This document shows positions 24,492-38,700 of a stretch of DNA of 64,000 nucleotides, in pieces. How positions within the stretch are numbered: the stretch's first letter is position 1; the number at the start of each line of letters is the position of its first letter. A program made the translations under genes and the position numbers. The stretch spans positions 6,403,038-6,467,037 of the forward strand of contig RPFO01000154.1 in NCBI GenBank assembly GCA_009746045.1, read 5' to 3'. The notes beneath the pieces were generated by a model. The model was given only the letters and a program-made list of their open reading frames with translations. It did not search any database and was not told the origin of the DNA. The stretch is from Mesostigma viride. Its lineage: Eukaryota > Streptophyta > Mesostigmatophyceae > Mesostigmatales > Mesostigmataceae.

Positions 24492-27400
24492 GTGAGCCAG
24501 GTTCGCCCCGCCTCGCGCGGCCGCCTCCGAAACCTCCTCAGACTGCACGCATTTCTTATGCGTGCAGACGCAGACTCATTCTACCTGGCCACCCGAGCCA
24601 ACCGTCGGCGTCGCCTCGACGCGTTGGCAGGAAGAATCGAAACGGTGATTGAAAGCATAAGTCCCCAACCCGCCCCCCCTACCCCACCACCTCCACCCCC
24701 ACCCCCATCACCACCCTGCTCCATCTCCGCCCCCACCCCCGCCTGCACCCCCCTTTTCGGTCAACGCGCGCCCTTGGTCATCGCCACCTTCAACGCCCGC
24801 ACGCTCCAGCCCGACGCTGACCGCTGTCACTGCCTGCGCAGTGACGACTGTCAGTGCCATCGAGTCTCCAATCTTATTGGTTTCTGCATCGACAATAATA
24901 TCGCCATCCTGGGAATCCAAGAACACAGGCGCACTGCATCGGCCCGCGGATCAACTGCCCTTGTTGCTGACGACATCGACGGCTGGCGGTTCTACTACGG
25001 AGGCGGCGACGGCACCGGGAACGGGGGCGTCGGTCTCCTCTGCTCCCCGCTCGCCGTACGCCACATGGGCGAACCCCAGCTGGTCAACGCTCGGCTCCTC
25101 GTGGCCACTTTTCATTCGATGGAGGGCCACTCGACCTACGCCCTGACGGTGGGCGTTGGTTACGCACCCCACTCCGGCCACCCAGAACAAGACCGCAAGG
25201 ACTTCTTTGCAGCGCTGGAGAACCTGGCGAACGGCATCCCTGGTCGCAACTACCTCGCTCTGCTGCTGGACGCCAACGCCACGCTACCACCGGGTACTGG
25301 CGGATGTCAGCACGCCCCCAACGGTACGGTCTCCAATGCCAACACTGAACTTTTTGCTGATTTGCTTACGACATGCGATTTGGTCACTGCCAACACCGCT
25401 TTCCACATAGTCCAGATGCTTTGGTCACACACACCTCGCCAACTGGCACTGAACGCTGCATTGACTATGTTGTAATGCGCAAGCGTCATCAAGGATCTGT
25501 ACTAGCTGCTCGCTCGCATGTGATCCCCCTGGTGCGCTCCGATCATCGCATCGTCACCGCCCGCATCCGCCTGCGATTCCCCTCGCCCTTTCGTAAGCAC
25601 GTGGCACCCCTGATTTGCGCACACTTCAGTTGCTCGAGAAATCTGACGACGCTCTGGAGGACTTCCCTGAAAAACGCGCCCACAAGCGCGCCGCAGAGGC
25701 GTTCGTCGACGCGCTGGACATCCCGGCCAGCCACGCCCAGCTGTTCGCTGCCGGCCCGGCATCGGCCCTTCGGCACCTCGCTGACAAGCTGCCCGCGGCC
25801 GGGGCCCTACTGCCCCCCCGCCGCCCGCCCCGCTTCACCAGCCTGCACCGGCTCCCCGCCGTCATCCAGGCCCGGCAAGCCCTGCGCGACAACAGCGACC
25901 CCGCCCGCTACGCCCGCCTCAAAGCCGATTACCACTCGGCCATCCGGCAGGCGACCAAGGAGCAGGAGGACCTTCATGTCCGCGAGTACTTCGCCCACCT
26001 CAAGGACCAGCACGGCAAGTACGCCTGGACCCGCCTGCGTCACGCCCAACGGCCCGCCGGCGGCGCGCAGCCGGCGCCGCGGACGCTCTCTGGCTCACCG
26101 CAGCAGCAGCTCGACCAGTGGTATTCCTCCCAGTCCCGGCTGCTCGGCGCCCCCCCGCCGCCTCCGCCGCTTGGCCCTCTGGCGGCCGCACGCCTGGCAG
26201 TAGCACCGGCGGACGTCCCTGCGCCGCCCACGCCGCCCGCCGCTGAGCAGGACTACACGTACCCAGCCCTGACGGAACCCCTGGCCGACCCCAACGAGCT
26301 CCCGCCGTTCACCGAGCTCGAGCTGAGCACCGCCGCCAAGCAACTCCGCTTTATGCCGCCGTTGGACCTGACCAGCTCCCAGCCCCGGTGATTAAGCTGA
26401 CGGCGCTCACGGGGTTCCTGCTTGACGTCTGCAACCGGATCCTGCTTGCCGACGCGCCGCCGATTCCTGAGTGGCAGCACAGCTACCGTATTATGCTGTA
26501 CAAAAACAAAGGTTCCCCTGACGACCCCGCCAACTACAGAGGAGTCTGCATCCAGAGCGCCGCACTTAAGTTGTTCATGCGCATGATCCTCAACCGCCTT
26601 CGTTCTGCTCTCGACTGTCACCTTGGGGAAAGTCAAATGGGCTTCCGTCCTGGGCGCAACACCGTCATGGCCATCTTCGTCGCGCGTCGCCTCTTCGAGG
26701 AAATCGCTCTCCTGCAACCTGGTGAGTTTCCCGCCATCCTGATCTTCGTCGACTTCATCAAGGCTTTTGATTCTGTCCTCTGGGACGCTCTATGGGCTGT
26801 ACTTGCTCGCGCTCGCGTCCCCACTCCCCTGATTACCGTCATCCGCACGCTGTATGAGGGGTCGACCACTTCGGTGCGCACTCAACACGGCATTACCCCG
26901 CCATGCCCACTGCAGACCGGCGTCTGGCAGGGTTGCGTCCTGTCGCCGTACCTGTTTATTATTGTAGTGGATTATGTTATGCGCCAGGCACGTGCTCGCT
27001 TTGCTAGCATTGCAGGCCGTGCCCCTGGCCTAGCGATCACGAACGAGCTTGGGGAAGGGGGCCGACTAACAAGCAGAATTTACTAGCTGACCTCATTTAT
27101 GCCGACGACATCACGCTCATCGAGAAGCCGGAGTCTGCCCAACTTTGGCTGGACTGCCTGGCGCTCGAGGCTCGGGCGGTTGGTCTAGAAATCAGCCCCA
27201 AAACGGAGGCCCTGGCCCTCGGCATGGCAGGGCCCCCACCCACACTCCGCCTCTTAGACGATGCCGAGGTCAACTACCCTACTTCAGGCCGCTTCAAGCT
27301 GCTCGGCAGTTGGCTTCCCGACTGCGAGGACGACATGACGACACGGATCGGCATGGCGTGGGCGCACCTCCATGACCACCGCCGCTGGTGGAGCAACCCC

Positions 27401-28000
27401 GCCCTACCCCGGATCGTCAAGCGTGACCTCTTCAAGGTCGTCATTCTGACGATCCTGACCTACGGCGCCGAGACGTGGACACTGATGCAGGAGCTGGAGC
27501 AACGACTCGACGGCGCCGTCACCAAGATGCTGCGCAAGGCCCTTAACATCCCCTTTGGTTTGCACATTAGTAATGAGGATTTGTACGCTGATTTGCCCTA
27601 TGTTTCCCACATTATTAGGCACAGGCGCCTGGGCCTAGCCGGGCACCTGGCCCGCACAGATCAGGTAGATACATCAGATAGACTAGCTGGCACCAAGCCC
27701 GCCCAGCCTGGGCGATATGTCCTCACCTGGCGTGCCCCCGGCCGCGCGCGGCAGGGCCGCCACCCGTGGACTTTTCGTGATAGACTCGGCATGGACATGT
27801 GCTACGCTAGACGTGACGGGCTCACCCCCGGGCAGCCTCCTGGTTTGTCTGTAATATGGAGGCAGATGGTGCGCAAGGATAGATGGCAAGTAGTGATGAA
27901 GGAGACCACCCCCAAGCCTGTGGGGGCTCCGCGTGTGACCAAGTATGGCATTCATAGCGATTCGGGCCGCGGTGCCCACACCCCTGTAACTAGGACCTAG
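24492..28000 (+). pseudogene. LINE A ORF2: AP endonuclease plus reverse transcriptase
   Basis: The N-terminal basic region and proline tract (about 24670-24720) lead into the AP-type endonuclease: LVIATFNARTL, IAILGIQEHR (the metal-binding Glu is in QEH), a GNGGVGLL segment, LLLDANATLPPG, and, after a shift near 25410, ERCIDYVV and SDHRIVT. After another shift near 25610 comes a helical linker, then RT from about 26388: NYRGVCIQSAALKLFMR, GFRPGRNT, FVDFIKAFDSV, GVWQGCVLSPYLF, and, after a shift near 27060, the catalytic YADD at 27098-27109. The post-RT region has LTYGAETWTL and a Cys-poor C-terminus ending in a stop near 28000. The four ORF2 shifts make it non-functional. Confidence 0.9.
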
Positions 28001-28098
28001 ATGATAGCATATACCATCCATTCCATCCCATGTTCCCCTCCCACTGAGGACTTATGCTCACGTGACGCAGTCACGTGTCTATTAATTAATTAATTAAT

Positions 28099-28512
28099 GA
28101 CAAGGGTAACAAAAAACATTGTATTTTCTTCCTTTTCAAACTCAATCAAACTATTGTGTTCGACAAATAGACACAAACATGTGCCGTACACAATGGATCG
28201 ACAAAGTTCCTAAGAACCGATGCCAGTAAATGTCAACGTGACGCAAAATCGGCAAATACTGCCATAACACAAACTAGGACAAAAAGGAAGAACGCGGCTA
28301 GCGGGACAGGGTAGTCCTTTTAACTACAAGAACCCTCTGCTGTGTATATAACAAGGATTATGGCGAGCCACGGCCTCGATCATCAGTAGTACAAACAATT
28401 CCTGGCGAAGGCCTGGAATAATCTTGTACTCTGGGATCCAACTCGCTCCCAAATAGTAACAAAATGTCGTTGGAGAAATCAGAGCTAAACAAAATCCAAG
28501 CCATTAATTGTC
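28099..28512. other. Short intergenic stretch
   Basis: AT-rich sequence between the LINE A tail and the 3' end of the giant coiled-coil gene. I see no gene in it. Confidence 0.5.
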
Positions 28513-28517
28513 TTACA
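28513..28517 (-). terminator. TGTAA polyadenylation signal of the giant coiled-coil gene
   Basis: TTACA on the plus strand is TGTAA on the gene strand, about 160 bases past the proposed TAG stop at 28679-28681. It supports the placement of the last exon there. Confidence 0.55.
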
Positions 28518-28678
28518 AACCAATGCTGTAGGCAGTGGCAATAAATTTCGCAGTTGGCAACGGGCAACCGTGATGACGTGGACACCCTCTCTCTTTTCCT
28601 GGCAAAGTGGCACCGAAGCCCGGTGTGTCACCTCGCGATGCGTCGTCACGCTGCGTTGGAAACAAGGCAGGCTGCCAC

Positions 28679-28965
28679 CTATGCGCGCTGCGCCGCCTCT
28701 GCCGCCTCCACCGCCTTGAGGCCATCGTTGACGGCCTTGACCATGTTGACGAGCTGTCAGAGGGGGCAGACCGACACAAAGGCAACGAAGGTAGGCAAAG
28801 AAGCACTCTATGGTTCAGCTTGTACAAGTGGACGGGTGGAGTATGGCAGGGGCTCCATTTGTGAGGTGCATATGATGCAGGTATATGCCTCTGTAAGATG
28901 TCCGCAGTGCAGGTATTACTGTAGGCACCGTGGACGAACATGATGCCCCCATCGTTGTGAGCGTA

Positions 28966-29011
<46 letters not shown>

Positions 29012-32000
29012 CAACATCACTCCGTTGGGAGTAAATGTAGCACATATCCCGGAGAAGGGGCATATGGCTTTTAATACATTCTAGGCTACTTCATACAAGG
29101 GTGGGAATGTAAGCTACCCTTGATCTAGGTGCACCAGGGGCACCTGCCCCCTCATGATCTTCACACTATGCCAGCTAAGGGGGAGTATGTCATGTGGGGG
29201 GAAGATCATCATGGCTATACAAGAGCTAGGGCATGGCTTCTCAGCAGGGAGGGACTCCCTGCGTGGGCACTGCATAATTAAATAAAGCTAGGCATCATCT
29301 GGAGGGTGGCTCATCATAGGGGGTGAGCATAGATGTATCACCGTAACCTACACGGCGAACAAACAGCACTGAAACCATAAATAAGTGCATTTAAAACGTC
29401 GCTAGAATCCCCCCTCATTGCACGACAGACAACAACAGCAACTAGGCCACCCCACCCCCAGCATCCCCGCGATGATTGCTGAACTTCACGCTTTGTTTGC
29501 CGCTGGCCCACGATCCTCCACCAACACCACACAATGGTACGACAACCTCTTCATGGTCATAGATCAGGGATCAAAGACAGAGGTTGCCACGCGAAACAGC
29601 CGCATCATCCTCAGCACTGGTGGCCACCCACCTCGGCGCAAGGCGCGATGAAGTGAGCGTGCCGCAGCAGGCCGTGCTGCAGCATGCGCAACAACCGCTG
29701 GAGCGCCTCCTTCTCCTTGTCAATCGCCTCCACCTGCGGGTGCACACGTATAGAAAAGGGGGCAGTTGTGTACGCACACAGAGGACAGTTGCAAAACACA
29801 AGAGGGGTGGGCGATAGCACACACATACAAGGGCACGAGGCAGTGCGCAGACACGGGTGGGGGCAGTTGCACATTCAAGTCGGGGAGTAGGCAGGAAGCA
29901 GGCATATGGGGCACAAGGCATAGGGATAACACGTTCATGAAACACGGCGCTTAGATGGCCAAGGCCGGCGTATAAGCAGGAATGTGGCGGTCCAAGCAAT
30001 GGGGCAGAGCAATGAAAAACGCTTGACTTACAATAAGCGAGAACAAGAAAAAGGTGGCTAAGCGGTCCAAGAGAGAAAAGGGTGTGCAAGGATGTGTGTG
30101 GCGCTAACACAGAACCAGCATGGCATACCCCCCAATCAGAGTAGTACCGTTGTAGTACAAGCTTAACACAGCAAATGGTAGCCCATGCAAGCGCGTACCT
30201 CGGACTCGGCCTTCTGCAGGTTGGAGATGAGTATCTGCATGCGCTCGCCCGTGACCTTGCTCTTGTCAGTCAGCCGCTGGATCTCGGCCAGCGCGCTCCC
30301 GTGGGCGTTGCGGAGCTCCACGATGTGCCGCTGCATCTTGGCCGCCCTGCGCGCATCAAGTTACGTGGATGGGTGGGTTGTTGGATTGGAAAGTGCGTGG
30401 ATGGCAAGGTTATAATTGGATAAGTTTATATACCCACTTACCCGAAATAGTGCGCGGATGAGCAAGTGCATGCACCGATGTGCCGCCCGCTTCTTGCTGA
30501 CCCTGTTCGTGTGCATGAGGACACATGAGCACTGGTCCTGTTGATGAGCAATACGCTAGTATATGGAACAGTGGGCCGCTGTGCGCGAGTTTAATCTCGA
30601 CCGCCGTGCGCGTGTTTAAGTAGTGTTAATTGCCAATTCGCTATTAAGCGGACAAGCTCATTACAATTCGTTCAAGTGGCCCGCCGGAGCGGCTGTACAA
30701 TTTTTCCCAGTGAGCGCGCTGCCAAGTGTACTTGTGGGCAAATTTTTAGGTGCCCCGTCACTTCGAGGTACTAAAAATTAGGCTACGGTACGAATTCAGC
30801 GAATTTCAGCGAATTTTCAGTCGAACCAAAGGAAGTGACGCCAACTACCAAAAAGTTTCCGTTACGAATTTTCAGCCCAACACTCGCGCAAAATGAAGTG
30901 ACGGCAACTACCAAAATGTTTCCGTTACGAATTTTCACTCCCACACGTTTGCACAAGAGGAAGTGACGGCAACTACCAAAAGTTTCCGTTACGAATTTTC
31001 AGTCCCACACTTCGCGCAAATTTTAGTAGGGCTGCACGCAAGCTACCTTTCAAAATTTTGCGCTAGTATGGAACGCATTTCATTCGTCTGGAGGAACGCT
31101 GCCCGCCAACTACCCCCGTTCAGAATGTTCCGCCGAAATTTACTTGAGATTTGGAAATCTGAACGTGCGCGCAAATTTTAGTAGGGCTGCACGCAAGCTA
31201 CCTTTCAAAATTTTGCGCAAGTATGGAACGCAATTCATTCGTCCGGAGGAATGCTGCTCGTCAACTGCCCCCGTTCAGAAAGTTCTGCCGAACTTTACTT
31301 GAGATTTGGAAATCTGAACGTGCGGTTGGAGTTTCGCGGGGAAACCCAAGTTCCCTAGTAATTCACCAATGACGCGCTTCGAACACTTGCCCGCTAAAAC
31401 CTAAGCAGCCGCTCCGGCTGGCTACTTAAACGAAACTTGATGAATGCTTTCACGAATGTGGCGCTCCATTGTAGGGCGCCAAGTTTATGCCCATGAGATC
31501 GCCGCCATTGACGGGATTAGCCAAATGATGAGTAAGTATTTGCAACGGCGTGGCGCTGCACCTTCCTCATTTTCACAAATCCAACCGTGGATGGTAAGCT
31601 TGCAGCCGTGATGTGCAGCAGTGCACATGCCTGGACAAGGCAATGCTGGCGCATCAACGACCATGCCAGACTACTTCTGGCACATCCCCTGTTCCTACTA
31701 CTGTATACGGGCTACAAATACATCCAACCCCCATATCTAGCCTAAAGCGTTGCCAGACTACTTCTGGCACATCCTCCGTTCCTACTTCTGTACACCGGCA
31801 ACAAATACATCCAACCCCCTTATCTAGCCTGAAGCGGTGCCAGACTACTTCTGGCACATCCTCCGTTCCTACTATGTATACCGGCTACAAATACATCCAA
31901 CCCCATTATCTAGCCTAAAGCGGGGGTTGCTTGGCGAAGCCGTAGTTAGCCACTCTGTGTTCATACCCGCGAATGTACGACCAAAAGTTCGCCAACGCCC

Positions 32001-35000
32001 CCTTTCACCCTACTCACATTTGCTTGGCCTCGTCGCACTCCTTTCTCATCGCATCGCGCTCGCCCACTGCCACCTCGGCCTCGCGCGCCCGCAGCATCAG
32101 CCCCTCATACTCCTCCCCGCGGCGCGCCAGCTCAGCGCGCAGGCCCTCGGCCACCTTGAGCGCGGCCGCCAGCTGCGCGCCCTGCGCCTGCAGCTGCGCC
32201 CCCAGCTCGTTCTTGGCGCCGCGAACGGCGGCATCGCGGGTCTCGGTCTCCTCTTCGAGCGCGGTCACGGCGGCGTCACGCTCGGCGAGGGCCTTCTTGA
32301 TGCGCTGGCGGGCGTCGGAGAGGGCGGCCTCCAGGCTGGTGGCGGAGCAGGAGGGTGGTTGGTTTGGTGGTTTGGTTTTTGGGTGGTTTGGTGGTTTGGT
32401 AGGCGCACACGCAAGGGAGTGATTGGTGGACACTAAGTGAGTGGGTTATGATACCTTTGAGCGCGGCCTCCAGGCTGGTGGCGATGAGAAGGGGAAACCG
32501 AGAGCGTGAGGATGTAGCGAGTGGGTGAGGGTAGCTTAGTGAAGAGCCATTACGAGCGAGAGCGGGAGGGGGAGGGGGGGGGGGGACAGAGCAAGAGTGA
32601 GAGCAAGGGCGAGAGACATGCAGGTGTATGGTGCGTGGTTGTGGTGGATGAGGATGACTTGGCATGCAGACACCATGTGCATGTCACAATGCATGCCTGC
32701 TAAAAAGACTATACCAGCGAATCTGGTTGTCAATAGCGGGCTGCCCACATACCTCTCGACCCTCTAGGCGAGCAACTTTTCATCTCATCGAGCAGACGTT
32801 TAATCCTCTCGTGCGCATCCTACCACCCACCACCTGTTCATCGAATCTAACCCCACCCCACCACTACGCAACGTCAAACCAATCTTATCCACCCACCTCT
32901 TGACCTCCTGCCCCAGCTGTTCTGTCGCCGCCTCCACTGCGCGCTGCCGCTCGCGCCGCGCCGCCGCCACCTCCTCCCTCATCCTCCCCATCGCGCCGTC
33001 CATCCCCACCAGCTTCTCCACCAGCGTGGACTTGGACTGCGTGACGGCGTCCAGTGCGGCCATGAGCCGGTCGCGTTCCCCCTCCAGCTTGGCCCGCTCC
33101 TCCTCAAGCCCGTCTGCCTTTGCGGTGACATTTGCGAGCGTCGCCGTGACAGTCGCCAGTTTCTCGTCCGAGCTCTCGGATGCGCGCTTTGCCGACGTGA
33201 GCTTCTCATTCGTTGAGGTGAGCTTCTCGCTGGTAACAGCAAGTCTCTCAGTGGCGGATGCCAGGTCCTGGGTGGCGGCTGCCAGTGCGGCCTTGGTCTC
33301 ATCAAGCTGGGCCGTGAGCGCAGAGTGCTCGGCCACCAAGGCGACATACTTGCTGTTGGCGTCGGAGAGCTCTTCCTGGAGCCTGCTGACGAGGGTGTTT
33401 GCCTCCTGGAGTGCATGGGCGTGGGATGATGACGCGTGGGCAAGGGCGGTGGAGTGCTCGGAGCGCAGGGTTTCGAGCGCAGCGGCGTGACGCACGTTGG
33501 CGGCCAGCAGGGCCTCGGCCACCAGGGACTGGATGTCGGATGACGAGCGGGTGGGGTCGCTGGAGGTGGTGTCTTGGGCACGTTGGAGTTCGGCCTGGTA
33601 GAGTGTTGAGGGCATTATTGCGGGTGGGGGTGGATGGTGGGAATATTGTGATGGGCGGGCAAGCCGGCAAGGAGTAGTAATGAGGTGAGAGGGAAAGGCA
33701 AAGATGTAGGTAGATAGATCACCTCACTGGAACGAGGGAAAGGATAGGATCGAGGATGTGGGCACAAGATGGCATAGGGATAGCCTGTTGCTATACAGAA
33801 ACAGAGGCATAGGTATGTGTTGATAGGTGGTGTGATGTTAGCCGATGGCTGTTGCCATCAACAGAGCGCCCGCCAGAATAATAAAACTCCTCGCTTTGAT
33901 GACAGCCAGTATTGCGGGTGACCACCTAACTTAGCGAAGACCTCTTCCTTGAAGGCCGCGTTTTGCGCCAAACTCCACCACACACAAACATGGTTCGGGC
34001 GGTCTTCCCTACGTGTGCCAGATGATGCCACACAAAAGGGGCCATTGTCAGTCCAACGCTGGTCACCTACCTGCACCTCTGCCAGATCCGCCCGCAGCTG
34101 TGATATGACGGCATCCGTCTCGTTGCCCCTCTCGGCCGCGATGCTCTGCTCCAGCTCGCAGAACTCGGACAGCTCGAGGTAGCTCTGTTTGGCACTGGGG
34201 GGATGGGAAAGTAGTGCGTGGGGTGTGCAAGTGAGGGGGAGTAGAGATGTGAGCCATTGGTAGACAAGTGCTCGAAGGGTGCGCAGGACTCGGACAGCTC
34301 AACGTAGCTCTGCTTGGAACTGGTATGTGTTGGCAAGGGGCATGATAACGAGGGGAGGGGTGGGGGGCTGGAGTTGGACACAAGTGCTGAAAGGCGGGTG
34401 GAGTTGGGCACAAGTGCTGAAAGGCGGGTGGAGTTGGGCACAAGTGCTGAAAGGCAGGTGGAGTTGGGCACAAGTGCTGAAAGGCGGGTGGAGTTGGGCA
34501 CAAGTGCTGAAAGGCGGGTGGAGTTGGGCACAAGTGCTGAAAGGCGAGCATGCAAGCCAATGTTTCACGGCCGCACAAAACGGTGTGTGGAATGCAGTCA
34601 CAACACAACTACTTGATTGAGGAAATTCAACCATATTAGTCCTCCTTGTCCTCCTACTCCTCCTGCTACTACTTCATGCTAATTGCTACTTCGTCATTGT
34701 GTCTGAAGAAACATGTATTGTGTGATATGCAAGCGAGTTCGCCATGCAACGTACACAGCACGGAATTCATTGCTCCGAGAACAAGGAAACAAAAACAGCC
34801 GCGCTGGCGCCGCGACTCACGCTTTAACCTCCAGCCGCAGCGCCTCGCACTCGTCTGCCCTTCGCTTGCACTGGCGCTCGGCACGCGCGACCGCCCGGTC
34901 CGCCTCCGCCCTCACCGTGTCCACCTCCGCGCGCATGACCACGGTGGCCACCGCCATCCGCACCAGGTGCGATGAGACCGCGGAGCAGAGGGCATCGTGG

Positions 35001-35711
35001 CAGGCGGCGTGGACCTGCTCGTCCTCCCCAACTTCCCGCGGCCCCTCTTCCCGCTGCTGGCCCTCCCTTTGCCCTGCATTGACGTGCTCACGCAGGGCAC
35101 GCTGCAGGCAGTCCTCGCCAGATGGCGCGCGCTCGATGCCTTCGGGTCCCGAGGCGTATGCCATGGAAGACAAGGGCGAGCTGACACGGGCGCCACTGCT
35201 GTCGACGTCACATCCATCCAACGACATCACCGAGGGGGAATTGCCGCATGACCGTGGAGAGAGCAGCGCAGAGGACATCCCGGGGCTCCCGCTCATTGCT
35301 AGCATCCGGCGCTGGGCCTCGCTGGCGGCCGCCTGGGCCTGCTCCCTGGACGCGGTCGCCAGCAGCTCGTCCCTCTCGTCCCGCAGATTTGACAATTCGT
35401 CCCGTGCAGCCAAGAGCTCGCTCTGTGCGGCCGATATCTCGTCCCTTGCAGCGGCCAGCTCGGCCTGCACGGCCGATACCTCGGCATGCTTGGCGGCCAG
35501 CTCAGCCGCGCTGGACGCCAGCTCCGACTCGGAAACCGCCAGACGCGCCTGCAAGGACATGACCACGGTGGCGAGCTCTTCCAGCCGGAGGCCCGCGTCG
35601 TCCTCGTCGCGCTGTTGTGTGGAGGAACCAAGCAAGGCAACCGTGAAGAGCAGTGCCTCCTGGGTTTCAAATAAGTGGTAGTGATGATGATGGCGATGAT
35701 ACTGATAATGG

Positions 35712-35783
<72 letters not shown>

Positions 35784-38700
35784 CCTCGTCGTCACCGCGC
35801 TGTCATGTGCGTGTGGGGAAGTGGCTGTGGGGGTCACAGGCACGGGTGGGGAAGAGGGCATGGTGGCAAGGGTGCCAAGGAGAGGAGACGCACAGGGGGT
35901 TGCTATGAGCTGACGGCTCCCTGGTGATGGCAGACTGGGCACTTGTAGAATGATGTGCACGCAGCCATACACTGATGGTAAAGCAAGCAGTCTCATCGCA
36001 CCACGGGACTTTCCACTTGCGTGGCAAACAACACGCATGCCATCCATTGCCAGCAGACGTCAGAAAATACTAGTATAGAGCTGTGGTTGCCTCCAATTGC
36101 CAGCCTCGTGACCCTTCTGTCGTTCTCTCGCCTTGGCAGACCCCCCTCACCTCTCACCTTTCTCCCCACGTCTCTGCCCCAAACCCGATGCGCATCCCAT
36201 CCCCCCCCCACCTTGATGTGACCCCACCCCACGAACCTCCCCGACCAGGAAAAAAAAAAAAACAAATAAAGCGAAATACCTTGGCGGAATCCCTCAGCAT
36301 CTCCAGTTCTGCCATCAGCTCGTGTTCTCGCGCCACCAATGCTGCGTGCTGCGCCTCCAGGTCGCTCCCGTACTCCCCCAGCTGCTCCACCTGCGCCGCC
36401 ACCACCTGCCGCACGTCACGCTCCCCCTCAAGCTCTGCCTCCAGCGCGCCCACCCGCGCCGTGGCGGACGCCAGGTTCTCGGTCGCCGCCTGCCACGCCG
36501 CGGTGACGGATGCAAGCTGCTCGGTGAGGAAAGCCATGCTGGCCTCCTTAAGGCCCATCTCCGCCGTCTTGGCCGCGAGGTCGGCTTGAAGACCTTGAAG
36601 ACTAGCCTCCTTGTTAGCCAGCTCGGTTCGAAGTCCCTCGACTTGCTCGGTGCCAGACGCCAGGGTTGCCTCCTTGCTGGCGAGCTCTGCTTGAAGGGAT
36701 GCCGTAACGTTGGCCAGGTCGGCAGTCAACGCTGCGACCTGCTCCGTGGCGGACGCGATCGACGCCTGCTTGCCCTCCAACTCCGTGGTGAGCGACGCGA
36801 TCCTGCACTGGTCAGCAGTGGCCGATGCCAGCATCGACCACGCCTCTTCTGCCTCCGCTGTGAGTGCTGCCAGTTTCTTGTTCGCTTCCTCCAGCTCCCC
36901 TCGGACACCAGCCAGCGCCCGCTCAGCCTCGGCCAGTTTACCCTCCGCCTCGGTCGCGTCGATCCCTGCCTTGACGAGCCTGTTCTGTGCCTCGGTCCAC
37001 TTCTCCTCTGCCTCGGCGACCTTGTCCTCCGCCTCGACCAGCCTACTCTCAGCACCACTCAGCGCCTCCTCGTGCGTATCCCTCTCAGCCATCACGGACG
37101 CCAGCATCTCCCTGGCCCCCACCAGCGAGGCTAGCGCCGCGTCGCGCTCCGCGGTGACGGCCGCCAGCTGTACCATCACGAACGCGCGCTCCTCTTGCTC
37201 CTCCGTGATCACCTCGGCCAGCGCCTCCTGCCCGCGCACCGCGGAGGCACGCCGCGCCGACTCCACCCCCTCCAGCCTCTCCAGCACATTGACCACCTCC
37301 TCCCTCGCCTCGGCCAACCGCGCCTGTGTGTCGATCAGCTCTGCCTGAGACGCGCATACCTCCTCCCGTGCTGCCTCCGCCTCCTCCCTCGCCTTAGCCA
37401 TTCCTTCCTTCGCTGCCTCAGCCTCTTCCTGCGCTGCAGCCACCTTCTCTTGCGCCACAATAGCCGCCTCCTTTGCTGCTGCCGCCTCCTCTCTCGCCTC
37501 AACCAGCTGCGCTCGGGCCTCGGCCGCCTCCTTCCTTGCCTCGGCCAGCTGCCCTTGTGCCTCTGCTGCCGCCTCCTCTGCGGATGCCAGCAAACCCTGC
37601 ACCGTCGCGAGCTCCTCTGCCGTTGCCTGCGCCGCCGCCACCGCCTCCCGTAGCTCCCCGCTCTCCCTGGTCGTGGCCTGATCGCGCGCCTCCGCCTCCG
37701 CCAGTATTAACCGGAGATTCACCGCGTCGTCCGCATCCGCCTGCACCGCCAGGAGCTGATCCTTGGCCTCCGCCAGCTGTTCCGCCAGCTGGCGACTGAC
37801 CGCCTCGGCTGCGTGCTTGCTGGCCAGTAGGTCCTCCACGTAGACCGCCATTGTGTCCAGTTCCCCCCGCGACAGAAGTATGTCCCTTGCGTGCGACTCG
37901 GCAGCTGCACGTAACGCTGCCAGCTCGCCCGCCATGCGGGCCACCTCAGCTTGCGCATCACCCAGCTGGCCCTCGAGCAGAGAGCGGCGAGCCTCCGAGG
38001 AGCGGTGGTGCAGGGCAGTCTGCGCGGCAGCATCGGTGGCACGGGAGGCTTCTACGGCAAGCCGCCCGCGCTCGTCGGTGAGGAGCGCCAGGGTTGCCTC
38101 CAGGTGGACAGCGCGTGCGTTGACAGCGGTGCGCTTCTGGCGTTCCCGGGCCAGCTCCTGCCGAAGGGATCGAACAGAAAAGAAGGCAGGGGTTGTAGCG
38201 AGAAAAAAAAGTTATTGGTCAGAATAATAATGAGAAATAATAATACAATTACTGATAATAATAACAAGTGATCGTTAAAAAATGCTCGGAATTCCAATAC
38301 TGGGTTGCCAGGTAAGGGAGCCAAGGACACGGCTTAGAAGCATGGCTGAGTCAGGGCGGGGAAGGTGTCGTAAGCACAGTCGGACGGCTGCTGGCTGCAT
38401 AGTTGCCCGTCTGCATGCCGTGCGAGATGGACGTGAGAATCACACTGCCCGTCGGTTTCACCTAAACAAGTGGGACATGCCTCCAGTTCAGTCGGTGAAA
38501 ACTGCTACCAAGCGCAAGGCCAGCCTACCTGGGTCGCTTGCTCCCAGCCCTAGCGCAGCCCATCGTATCCTATCACCGCCTACATCTCAAGTGCAAGCCT
38601 ATTAGTAGTATGCCCCCTACCTGGGTCGCCCGCTCCCTGCCCTCCTGCAGCGCCTTTAATTCATCGCCCGCGCACGCGAGCAGCTCCCGCGACGCCGCCA

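Larger units (their letters stand above)
23722..28098 (+). mobile_element. LINE A, nearly complete copy
   Basis: Autonomous-type non-LTR retrotransposon with ORF1 (about 23760-24376), ORF2 (about 24490-28000), a 3' UTR and an ATTA tail at 28080-28098. The order EN-RT in ORF2, an L1-type ORF1 and a short-repeat tail place it among APE-type LINEs. The 5' end is uncertain, because the element butts against the LINE C fragment at 23718. At least five frameshifts are present, so this copy is inactive. Confidence 0.9.
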
